Positions 16,658 through 23,911 of a DNA stretch of 42,477 bases are shown piece by piece (the first letter of the stretch is position 1; each line of letters opens with the position of its first letter). Source of the stretch: Phyllobacteriaceae bacterium. Lineage in GTDB: Bacteria > Pseudomonadota > Alphaproteobacteria > Rhizobiales > Devosiaceae. The stretch lies in contig JAAZLP010000238.1 in assembly GCA_012799265.1 (NCBI GenBank), positions 1 to 42,477 of the forward strand, read 5' to 3'. The position numbers and the translations under genes are program-made. The notes under the pieces are model-generated. The model was not told the DNA's origin, made no database searches, and worked only from the letters and a program-made list of their open reading frames with translations.

Positions 16658-17599
16658 ATGTTCGTTGTCGGTGGTGAAAGCCTGATTGATCTGGTCCCCG
16701 TGTCTTCCGGAGCCGATGCGGAACGCATTGCGCTGGCAGGCGGCTCGCCGTTCAACTGCGCCATCGCGCTGGCCAAGCTGGGCAACGATGTGGGTTTTCT
16801 CTGCCCGATCAGCCAGGACGAGCATGGCGACCTGCTGCTGGCGCCGCTTCAGGCTGCGGGCGTTGAGGTGCTGCTGAAGGAACGCGTTGCAGCGCCAACC
16901 ACCAAAGCCATCGTCACCTTCAACGAGAAGATGCAGGCCTCCTACGTTTTCGAACGCGGGGCGGACCATGCCTTCACCCGCCAGGGGCTGAGGGCGGCCC
17001 TCCCCAAGGCGGTGGAGCTTTACCAGATCGGTGGGTTCTCGCCGATCCTCGAACAGGACGCCGAAATTTGGATGGATGTGGTCAAGGCAGCCATCGGTCG
17101 GGGCGCGGTTGTCTCCTTCGATATCAATGTGCGCGAAAAGCTCGTCGATGACGAAGCTGGATATCGTGCCCGTCTCGATCAGTTTCTGGACCTTGCCCAT
17201 CTCATCAAGCTTTCCGAGGAAGACCACGCATGGCTTGAACCCGGCCTGAGCGTCGAAGAGCACGCAATGCGCCTGCTGGAGCGCCCCAATTGTGAGCTGG
17301 TCGTGGTGACGCTGGGCGAACATGGAAGCCGCGCCTTCGGACGATCGGGCGAAGCCAATGCGCCGATCCATGCGCCCGAGGTCTTTGGCGATACGGTTGG
17401 CGCTGGTGACAGTCTCATGGCGGGGATCATCACCTGGCTGAGCGAAGAAGGTGCGCTCACTTCATCCGATCTGGGCGAGCTCGATGACGCGCAGCTCGCC
17501 AAGATGCTGCGCTTTGGCGCTGTCGTCGCCGGCATCAATTGCGGCCGCAAGGGTTGTCAGCCGCCGACCCGCGCCGAGGTAGACGCGGTTCTGGGCTGA
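16658..17599 (+). CDS. PfkB-family sugar kinase (fructokinase-like)
   Basis: This is a 313-residue ribokinase-family enzyme that phosphorylates a sugar with ATP. It opens with VVGGESLIDLV, followed by the substrate-binding GGSPFNCAIALAKLG (PfkB signature 1 region). It has the catalytic signature 2, DTVGAGDSLMAGI, with the Asp base in GAGD. The SFDINVREKL and VTLGEHGSRAF strands are typical. AAGGGAG precedes the ATG. Fructose is the best guess by resemblance; 2-keto-3-deoxygluconate is an alternative. It converges on nadB with only five bases between the stops. Confidence 0.87.
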   Translation: MFVVGGESLIDLVPVSSGADAERIALAGGSPFNCAIALAKLGNDVGFLCPISQDEHGDLLLAPLQAAGVEVLLKERVAAPTTKAIVTFNEKMQASYVFERGADHAFTRQGLRAALPKAVELYQIGGFSPILEQDAEIWMDVVKAAIGRGAVVSFDINVREKLVDDEAGYRARLDQFLDLAHLIKLSEEDHAWLEPGLSVEEHAMRLLERPNCELVVVTLGEHGSRAFGRSGEANAPIHAPEVFGDTVGAGDSLMAGIITWLSEEGALTSSDLGELDDAQLAKMLRFGAVVAGINCGRKGCQPPTRAEVDAVLG

Positions 17600-17604
17600 C
17601 AACT

Positions 17605-19185
17605 TCACGGGCGCATTGCGTGCGCCTCTTCCAGCGTGATTTCGGTATGCCGCTCCCATGATGGAGCGGCTTTGGGATAATCGAGCCGGAAGTGGCCACC
17701 CCGGCTTTCCGTTCGCTTGAGGGCGGCAGCGGCAACCAGCGTCGCTGACGTCGTCATGTTGAGATAGGCGGTGGTGACCTGCTCGGCATGCGCTTCGAGA
17801 TGTGCAATCTCACCGAGGGCTTTCCTGAGCCCTTCGGCATCGCGCTCCACGCCGACAAGGTCCGACATGATGCGGCGCAGATCCTGTACCGCCACGGTAT
17901 TGCGCAGCACGTCCTCGGCGCGATTGCCTTCCGCTTCGTCCCAGAAAATGCCCTTGAAAGGCGCGAGATCATGCGCGGCTTCGAGCCCGCCAATGTCTTC
18001 AGCAATGCGTGCGCCGTAGACGACCGCCTCGAGGAGTGAGTTGGACGCGAGGCGGTTGGCACCATGAAGGCCGGTGCAACTGGCCTCGCCGCAGGCCCAG
18101 AGGCCGGGCAGGGTCGTGCGGCCGCGCTCGTCGACCTTGACCCCACCCATATGGAAGTGGGCGGCGGGGGTGACTGGAATGGCGTCCTTGACCGGATCGA
18201 TCCCGGCATCGAGGCAATATTTCGAGACCGTTGGGAAGCGGGTCAGAATGTCCGCGCCCAGCACCTTGCGGGTATCGAGAAAGACTTTTCGGCCAGCCTT
18301 GATCTGGCGGAAATTGGCGCGGGCGACGATGTCGCGCGGTGCCAGTTCGGCATCTGGATGAATGGCGGGCATGAAGCGCTCACCCAGATCATTGACCAGG
18401 ATAGCGCCTTCGCCGCGCAGAGCTTCCGTTGCAAGCGGGGCCGGGTCCGCATTGGTGAGAATTGCCGTGGGGTGGAACTGCACGAATTCTGGGTCGGCAA
18501 TGATGGCACCGGCGCGGGCCGCCATGCCCATGGCGTGGCCTCGTACGCCGGGCGGGTTTGTGGTGACTGCGTAAAGGCCGCCGAGACCGCCGGCTGCCAA
18601 CACAGTGGCGCGGGCGCGGATATGGATGGGTTCGGAATAGCGGTCGCCCAGACGGCGGCAATAGACACCCACCACACGGCCATTCTCGCGGGCTAGGCTT
18701 AAGGCCGTGATGCCCTCTACGACGCGGATGGTCGGCGTCTTGCGCACCTGGGCGATGATGGCCTGCATGATGGCCCAGCCGGCGCGGTCGCCTTCCACCT
18801 TGACGATACGATTGGCCGAATGGGCGGCCTCGCGGCCGAGGGCGAAATTGCCGAAGTCGTCGCGATCAAAGGGCGTGCCCCAGCGGGCGAGGTCTTCAAT
18901 GCGGGCAACGGCCTCTGCGGTGACGCTTTCGGCGATGCCGTGATCGACAATCCCGGCACCGGCCATTTCGGTGTCCTGCGCGTGGGCATGAGAGCTGTCG
19001 CCCTCTCCTATCGCGGCGGCAACGCCACCTTGGGCCCATGCGGAGGATGCGCCCGAGCCGAGCGGTTTGGGAGAGAGCACCGTGACTGGCCGTGGCGACA
19101 TTTTGAGCGCCGTGAAAAGGCCAGCCAGCCCTGCGCCGATGATCAGGGTGCCGTCGGCGTAGAGCGTGTTGTCAAAACTGTTCAT
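17605..19185 (-). CDS. nadB: L-aspartate oxidase
   Basis: This FAD enzyme oxidises L-aspartate to iminoaspartate, the first step of NAD synthesis, and feeds NadA. It has 526 residues from the ATG at 19185, which has GGGAGG just upstream; the ORF-track start 15 codons earlier is rejected. The FAD-binding opening TLIIGAGLAGLFTAL, GSGASSAWAQGG, the HSANRIVKVEGD active-site region, QFHPTAI and GLWACGEASCTGLHGANRLASN are all present. It stands apart from nadA (13.6 kb away), unlike the nadABC operons common elsewhere. Confidence 0.95.
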   Translation of the reverse strand: MNSFDNTLYADGTLIIGAGLAGLFTALKMSPRPVTVLSPKPLGSGASSAWAQGGVAAAIGEGDSSHAHAQDTEMAGAGIVDHGIAESVTAEAVARIEDLARWGTPFDRDDFGNFALGREAAHSANRIVKVEGDRAGWAIMQAIIAQVRKTPTIRVVEGITALSLARENGRVVGVYCRRLGDRYSEPIHIRARATVLAAGGLGGLYAVTTNPPGVRGHAMGMAARAGAIIADPEFVQFHPTAILTNADPAPLATEALRGEGAILVNDLGERFMPAIHPDAELAPRDIVARANFRQIKAGRKVFLDTRKVLGADILTRFPTVSKYCLDAGIDPVKDAIPVTPAAHFHMGGVKVDERGRTTLPGLWACGEASCTGLHGANRLASNSLLEAVVYGARIAEDIGGLEAAHDLAPFKGIFWDEAEGNRAEDVLRNTVAVQDLRRIMSDLVGVERDAEGLRKALGEIAHLEAHAEQVTTAYLNMTTSATLVAAAALKRTESRGGHFRLDYPKAAPSWERHTEITLEEAHAMRP

Positions 19186-19269
19186 GGGCCCTCCCAGGTG
19201 GGAGGGCAGGGATAGCGCCTGCTTGCCCATGACGGCAAGGGCAAGCGTTTTCCGCCATTAGGCCAACGT

Positions 19270-19297
19270 GAAAAAAAGGGCCCCGTGGGGCCCTTTA
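19270..19297 (-). terminator. Intrinsic terminator after the FAH-family gene
   Basis: AAAGGGCCCC pairs with GGGGCCCTTT around GT. On the minus strand it is followed by a run of seven T, making a strong terminator just past the FAH gene stop. Confidence 0.93.
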
Positions 19298-19302
19298 TGA
19301 GA

Positions 19303-20154
19303 TCAGGCGTTCCACGCCTTGACGTTCTGTGTTTGCTCGCCGAGGCCATCGATGCCCAGACGCATGACATTGCCGGGCTTGAGCCAGACCGGTTCGGGCT
19401 TGATGCCCATGCCGACGCCGGGCGGTGTGCCGGTGGAGATGATGTCGCCTGGCTGCAGGCTCATGAACTGGCTGACATAGGAGACGATGGTTTTGACGTC
19501 GAAGATCATCGTCCTGGTATTGCCGTTCTGATAGCGCTTGCCGTCCACTTCGAGCCACAGGTTGAGGTTCTGCGGATCGGGGACTTCGTCCTTGGTGACG
19601 ACCCACGGGCCGATGGGGCCGAAGGTGTCGGAGCCCTTGCCCTTGTCCCAGGTGCCGCCGCGGTCCATCTGGAAGGTCCGCTCGGAAACGTCGTTGATAA
19701 GGCAATAGCCAGCGACGTGATCCATGGCATCGGCTTGTTCGATATAGACGCCGGGCTTGCCAATGACGATGCCGAGTTCGACCTCCCAATCCGGCTTGTC
19801 GGAATTCTTGGGAATGATCACGTCGTCATTGGGACCAATGATGGCGCTGGTCGCCTTCATGAAGATGATCGGCTCTTTGGGGATTGGCATATTGCTCTCG
19901 GCCGCGTGGTCGGCATAGTTCAAACCAATGCAGATGAACTTGCCGACATTGCCCACGCAGGGGCCGATGCGCTGGTTGCCATCGAGAACCGGAAGGCTGC
20001 TCACGTCAACACCGGCCAGCTTGTCGAGGCCTTCGGGGGTCAGGACGTCGCCGGCAATATCGGTGACCACAGCGGAAAGGTCGCGCACCGAGCCGTCAGT
20101 ATGCAGGATGGCAGGTTTTTCGGCGCCCTTTGCACCAACGCGAAGCAGTTTCAT
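19303..20154 (-). CDS. FAH-family hydrolase, probable 2,4-diketo-3-deoxy-sugar-acid hydrolase
   Basis: This is a 283-residue fumarylacetoacetate hydrolase-family enzyme. It has a short N-terminal domain and the catalytic domain from about residue 70. Metal-binding acidic residues are expected in DWEVELGIVIG, with FICIGLNYADHA, IIFMKATSAI and STGTPPGVGMG also typical. Close relatives cleave 2,4-diketo-3-deoxy-L-fuconate or -rhamnonate to pyruvate and L-lactate; annotation as ureidoglycolate lyase is a common alternative. FucU and a GntR regulator lie directly upstream, which favours the fucose route (inference). A palindromic operator sits in its own promoter, and a strong terminator ends the unit. 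Confidence 0.85.
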   Translation of the reverse strand: MKLLRVGAKGAEKPAILHTDGSVRDLSAVVTDIAGDVLTPEGLDKLAGVDVSSLPVLDGNQRIGPCVGNVGKFICIGLNYADHAAESNMPIPKEPIIFMKATSAIIGPNDDVIIPKNSDKPDWEVELGIVIGKPGVYIEQADAMDHVAGYCLINDVSERTFQMDRGGTWDKGKGSDTFGPIGPWVVTKDEVPDPQNLNLWLEVDGKRYQNGNTRTMIFDVKTIVSYVSQFMSLQPGDIISTGTPPGVGMGIKPEPVWLKPGNVMRLGIDGLGEQTQNVKAWNA

Positions 20155-20182
20155 GGAGATCTCCTCAGTCTCATCTAGGCCC

Positions 20183-20211
20183 GATCTAGAACTAACATGT
20201 TAGTTTGTCGA
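20183..20211 (-). promoter_or_regulatory. Operator and probable promoter of the FAH gene
   Basis: AACTAACATGTTAGTT at 20190-20205 is a perfect 16-bp palindrome, the longest of the three copies. On the minus strand it fills exactly the 17-bp spacer between TCGACA (20211-20206) and TAGATC (20188-20183). Binding there would block this promoter. The -10 is a poor consensus match. Confidence 0.8.
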
Positions 20212-20237
20212 GGGCAGTTTGCCTCGGAATCGTTCGG

Positions 20238-20672
20238 TTAGCCCTGGGGCCGGATGATGCCCATCTTTAGGATGATATTGCCGTAGAGCCGGGCCTCGCC
20301 AGTCTGGACGACAGCAGCTGCCTTGCGGGCTCGATCGTAAAAGGCAAAGCGCTCCAGAGTGGAGAACGCGTGGTTGGGTTCATGGCGCGCTATGATCGCG
20401 GAAAACTCATCATAGATGGGCGGGCGCGCAGTGGAGTCACCAACAACGGCCATCCCGATGGCGGCTTTGTCCACGAAATCGTCAAGTGGCATGACTGTCA
20501 GGACAGCGTCGAGTGCTTCGGTGGCTGAGGTGCCGTCCAGGCGAATGGCCATTGGGCCCAGAAATTCGGCAGGGAAGTTTGCATCAACGATGGCGATTTC
20601 GTCGCCATGACCCATGGCGCGAAGGGCTGAAAGCAGTTCAGGGCCGAGCAGGGGTGGGATGTTCTTGAGCAT
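20238..20672 (-). CDS. fucU: RbsD/FucU-family sugar mutarotase, probable L-fucose mutarotase
   Basis: This is a 144-residue cytosolic enzyme that interconverts sugar anomers. FucU-type signatures are MGHGDEIAIVDANFP with the catalytic His22, IYDEFSAI, ERFAFYDRAR and the C-terminal VQTGEARLYGNIILKMG. Family members act on L-fucose (FucU) or D-ribose (RbsD); the length and the ERFAFYDRAR region favour the FucU branch. It starts 8 bases after the GntR stop, so it shares that transcript. The FAH gene follows after 83 bases that hold a separate promoter and operator. Confidence 0.87.
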   Translation of the reverse strand: MLKNIPPLLGPELLSALRAMGHGDEIAIVDANFPAEFLGPMAIRLDGTSATEALDAVLTVMPLDDFVDKAAIGMAVVGDSTARPPIYDEFSAIIARHEPNHAFSTLERFAFYDRARKAAAVVQTGEARLYGNIILKMGIIRPQG

Positions 20673-20680
20673 GGATTGTC

Positions 20681-21430
20681 CTAGCCAAAGGGGAAATCGT
20701 CTCTATCTGGGGTGAATTCGGCACCGTCCGCAAAGAATTCCGGGTTGTCGACGGCAAAGGCGAAGAGTTCGACCATTACTGCATCGATATGGGCACGGAT
20801 TGCAGCAATGGCTTGAGGGGCATTGGCGGCAAGAATGCCGTCAAAGATCGCCTGATGTTCGGCGATGGTGTGATTGAGACGACGCGGCGTGATGATGAGG
20901 CGGCGCGCGCGGTCCAGATTGGAGCGTGCACGGTCGATCACGGCTTTGACCTTGGAGAGCCGCATGGTGCGGAAGATGATGTCGTGGAAGTCCACGTCGA
21001 TCTGGTGAAAGGTCTCCGCGTCATCGCGGGAGGCGGCCTCGCGCTGGGCCGCCATATTGGCGTGCAGCGCCTCGATGACCTCGGCATCGTGCTTGCCGAT
21101 GAGAACGCGGAGGGCCTCGCTTTCGAGCCCCTTGCGGATCAGCATATATTCCCGAACGTCTGCAATCTTGACCAGCGACACCGTCGAGCCGCGCTGGGGC
21201 GCGATGTCGACGAGGCCTTCATCGGCGAGCCGCGCCAGGGCTTCACTCACGGGAAAACGCGAGACGCCGAGCTGTGTGCAGAGAGCCGTCTTGTCGAGAG
21301 CAGCGCCCGGGGGAAGCGCGAGTGATACGATGGCCTGGCGCAGCGTGTTGGTCACGTCGACGGTAACGCTGCCGCGGGCAAAACTGCCTGCCGCAGGCAG
21401 AAAATCATAGGGACCGACTTCCGTTTTCAT
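20681..21430 (-). CDS. GntR-family regulator, FCD (FadR-like) subfamily
   Basis: This is a 249-residue DNA-binding regulator. The N-terminal winged helix covers about residues 22-90 (LALPPGAALDKTALCTQLGVSRFPVSEALARL is its core region). The C-terminal FCD ligand domain has the usual Asp/His metal set around FHQIDVDFHDI, HTIAEHQAIF and AIRAHI. The operator CTAACATGTTAG lies one base before the ATG and recurs before the FAH and lldD-like genes, so this protein is the obvious candidate to bind it. It has no Shine-Dalgarno sequence, and its promoter places the transcript start on the ATG. A sugar acid or lactate-like ligand is inferred from the targets. Confidence 0.9.
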   Translation of the reverse strand: MKTEVGPYDFLPAAGSFARGSVTVDVTNTLRQAIVSLALPPGAALDKTALCTQLGVSRFPVSEALARLADEGLVDIAPQRGSTVSLVKIADVREYMLIRKGLESEALRVLIGKHDAEVIEALHANMAAQREAASRDDAETFHQIDVDFHDIIFRTMRLSKVKAVIDRARSNLDRARRLIITPRRLNHTIAEHQAIFDGILAANAPQAIAAIRAHIDAVMVELFAFAVDNPEFFADGAEFTPDRDDFPFG

Positions 21431-21431
21431 G

Positions 21432-21465
21432 CTAACATGTTAGTTGTAGCGGAGTTGCTTGACAA
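21432..21465 (-). promoter_or_regulatory. Leaderless GntR promoter with overlapping operator
   Basis: On the minus strand TTGTCA (21465-21460), a 17-bp spacer and TAACAT (21442-21437) form a standard promoter. Six bases after the -10 comes the A of the GntR ATG, so the mRNA would have no leader. The palindrome CTAACATGTTAG (21432-21443) covers the -10, fitting autorepression. In the other direction the same palindrome lies in the 17-bp gap between TTTTCA and TAGCGG in front of the UxaA-family gene. Confidence 0.7.
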
Positions 21466-21560
21466 TGCTGGTCCTCCCTCGGTCGCGAACGACCCATGGG
21501 GTAATGCAAGCCAGCACCAAGCACCAAGAGATTTTTCCTGACGCCGGAAGACATGGCCCT

Positions 21561-23114
21561 ATGACCGACATCATGACCCGCCCGACCATGGGCAAAACAC
21601 TGATGCTCAACGCCGCTGACAATATCGCGGTGGCGCTGACAAATCTGGAGGTCGGGACCGATACGCAGCAGGGGGTGAGCATTGTCCATCGCGTCCCGCG
21701 TGGGCACAAGTTTGCCACGCGCCCGATTGCCAGCGGTGAGGCTATCGTCAAGTTTGGCCAGATCATCGGCTTCGCCAAGGAAGCCATTATCCCAGGCGAC
21801 TGGGTGCATGAGCACAATTGCGGCATGGGCGGCGCGGATGGGACGCTCACCCACGACTATGCCTTTGCTGAGGGCGCCATCCCCGTAGACTATGTTCCTG
21901 AGGCCGAGCGGGCGACGTTTGAAGGCTATCGCCGCGCCAATGGCTCGGTGGGCACGCGCAATTATATCGGCATCCTCACTTCGGTGAACTGTTCGGCCAC
22001 CGTCGCCAAGTTCATGGCAGAGGCGATCAATCGCTCTGGCGTCTTGGACGATTATCCCGAGATCGACGGGGTGATCCCCTTCGTGCATGGCACCGGCTGC
22101 GCCATGGATCTGACCGGCGAGGGCTATCAGATCTTCCGGAGGACGCAGTGGGGCTATACGTCCAACCCCAATCTGGGGGCGGCGCTGCTCGTGGGCCTCG
22201 GCTGCGAGGCCTTCCAGATCGACCGGATGAAGGAAGCCTATAATCTCAAGGAAACCGACACCTTCCAGACCATGACGATCCAGGAGATCGGCGGGACGAA
22301 GAAGATGATCGAATGGGGTGTCGAACGCATCAAGGAAATGTTGCCCGTCGCGGCGCGGGCGCGGCGCACGACCGTGCCGGCATCCGAGCTCATGCTCGCC
22401 ATGCAATGCGGTGGATCGGACGGCTATTCCGGCATCACCGCCAATCCGGCGCTTGGCGTCGCTGCGGACCTTCTCGTCAAACAGGGTGGTACCGCCATCC
22501 TTTCGGAGACCCCCGAAGTCTATGGTGCAGAGCACCTGCTGACCCGCCGCGCCGTGAGCCGCGAAGTGGGCGAGAAGCTCATCGAACGCATCCATTGGTG
22601 GGAAGACTATACGCGTCGCAATGGCGGCGAGATGAACAACAATCCCTCGCCGGGCAACAAGCTGGGCGGGCTTACCACCATTCTCGAAAAGTCTCTCGGC
22701 GCAACCGCCAAGGGCGGTCAGAGCCCCTTGGCTGCCGTCTATGAATATGCCGAAAAAGTCACCGAGAAGGGTTTTGTGTTCATGGACACGCCCGGCTTCG
22801 ATCCGGTCTCCGCAACAGGTCAGGTCGCTGGTGGCGCAAATATTCTGGCGTTCACGACAGGTCGCGGGTCCGCCTATGGTTGCAAGCCGGTGCCGTCGAT
22901 GAAGCTCGCGACCAATTCGGAAATGTATGCCCGCATGACCGACGACATGGACATCAATTGCGGTGACATCGTCGACGGCGTTTCGATTGAGGACAAGGGC
23001 AAGGAGATCTTTGATCTTATGCTCAAGGTCGCCTCGGGCGAGCGCACCAAGTCCGAACAGCTCGGCTATGGCGACAATGAGTTCGTGCCTTGGCAGGTCG
23101 GCGCGGTGATGTAA
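21561..23114 (+). CDS. UxaA-family sugar-acid dehydratase (altronate/galactarate dehydratase type)
   Basis: This is a dehydratase of 517 residues from the ATG at 21561; starts at 21573 or 21588 are also possible, and the upstream 34 codons look non-coding. An N-terminal SAF domain (about residues 10-90, ending PGDWVHEHNC) is fused to the large UxaA domain. Landmarks are GYRRANGSVGTRNY, VHGTGCAMD, MQCGGSDGYSGITANPALG, NPSPGNKLGGLTTI and GRGSAYGCKPVPS. Family members remove water from D-altronate or galactarate using iron. Here the divergent GntR, FucU and FAH genes suggest that the substrate may be L-fuconate or a related 6-deoxy sugar acid; that is inference. The promoter carries the shared palindrome. 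Confidence 0.88.
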   Translation: MTDIMTRPTMGKTLMLNAADNIAVALTNLEVGTDTQQGVSIVHRVPRGHKFATRPIASGEAIVKFGQIIGFAKEAIIPGDWVHEHNCGMGGADGTLTHDYAFAEGAIPVDYVPEAERATFEGYRRANGSVGTRNYIGILTSVNCSATVAKFMAEAINRSGVLDDYPEIDGVIPFVHGTGCAMDLTGEGYQIFRRTQWGYTSNPNLGAALLVGLGCEAFQIDRMKEAYNLKETDTFQTMTIQEIGGTKKMIEWGVERIKEMLPVAARARRTTVPASELMLAMQCGGSDGYSGITANPALGVAADLLVKQGGTAILSETPEVYGAEHLLTRRAVSREVGEKLIERIHWWEDYTRRNGGEMNNNPSPGNKLGGLTTILEKSLGATAKGGQSPLAAVYEYAEKVTEKGFVFMDTPGFDPVSATGQVAGGANILAFTTGRGSAYGCKPVPSMKLATNSEMYARMTDDMDINCGDIVDGVSIEDKGKEIFDLMLKVASGERTKSEQLGYGDNEFVPWQVGAVM

Positions 23115-23240
23115 TCACCGCGACGCCCATCATGCTTAACCACACGGCTGGTCCGGGTGGTCAATGTCGCCCGGATCTGGGATTACCTGGATGTACCGGG
23201 CAATTACGCCCCCGCAGATGCAGCGCGGTAGCCGCTGAGC

Positions 23241-23789
23241 TCAGTTGTTCTCCTCGACGAAGCGGACTTTGCCGATATAGCCGAGATTACGGTTACGCTG
23301 GGCATAGTCGATGCCGTAGCCGACGACGAATTCGTCCGGGATATCAAAGCCAATCCACTTGGCGCGCACTTCGGCTTCGCGGCGCGCGGGCTTGTTCAGC
23401 AGGGCGCAGACTTCCATGCGGCGCGGGTGGCGCGTTTCAAGGATTTCGAGCACATGCTTGAGCGTGTGGCCGGTATCGATGATGTCTTCCACCACCAGCA
23501 CGTCACGACCGCCGATCTCACCACGGAGATCTTTCAGGATGCGGACTTCGCGGCTGGATTCCATCGCATCGCCATAGGACGAGGCTTCGAGGAAATCGAC
23601 TTCCACCGGCAGATCGATTTCGCGGACCAGGTCGGCGATGAAGATGAACGAGCCGCGCAGAAGCCCCACCACAACCAGTTTGTCGGTGTCGCGATAGTGG
23701 TTTGAGATTTCCTTGGCGAGTGCCTCGACGCGGGCAGCAATGGCCTTGGCGGAGATCAGCTCATCAACGACATAGGGTTTCTGGGACAT
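23241..23789 (-). CDS. hpt: Hypoxanthine phosphoribosyltransferase
   Basis: This is a 182-residue purine salvage enzyme that makes IMP (and usually GMP) from the base and PRPP. The PRPP-binding motif [15 protein letters not shown] is intact. [19 protein letters not shown] and the C-terminal [22 protein letters not shown]-like region (here DYAQRNRN) are typical. The 125 bases between it and the UxaA-family gene show nothing clear. It is a single gene with its own upstream region, which contains an inverted repeat. Confidence 0.95.
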   Translation of the reverse strand: MSQKPYVVDELISAKAIAARVEALAKEISNHYRDTDKLVVVGLLRGSFIFIADLVREIDLPVEVDFLEASSYGDAMESSREVRILKDLRGEIGGRDVLVVEDIIDTGHTLKHVLEILETRHPRRMEVCALLNKPARREAEVRAKWIGFDIPDEFVVGYGIDYAQRNRNLGYIGKVRFVEENN

Positions 23790-23832
23790 GGTCAGTTCCG
23801 TGAAGAAATCGCGCCCCTCTTAGCGCGAGTTT

Positions 23833-23859
23833 GCCTAATGGGCTATCTGATCATTAGGC
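23833..23859. repeat. Inverted repeat in the hpt upstream region
   Basis: GCCTAATG (23833-23840) and CATTAGGC (23852-23859) form a perfect 8-bp inverted repeat with an 11-bp spacer, about 45 bases before the hpt start. Half-site spacing near two helical turns suggests a dimeric regulator site or a leader hairpin; neither is proven. Confidence 0.45.
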
Positions 23860-23861
23860 GC

Positions 23862-23892
23862 AAAGAAAAACCCCCGGCTTAGGCCGGGGGTT
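23862..23892 (-). terminator. Intrinsic terminator of the gltBD operon
   Basis: AACCCCCGGC pairs with GCCGGGGGTT around TTAG, followed on the minus strand by TTTTTCTTT. It lies 20 bases past the gltD stop. Confidence 0.95.
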
Positions 23893-23911
23893 CAATGTGT
23901 TCTTACCAGCT

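Noticed and set aside
21432-22595. 387-residue minus-strand ORF
   Set aside because: It is antisense to the UxaA-family gene, and its start would overlap the operator of the real GntR gene.
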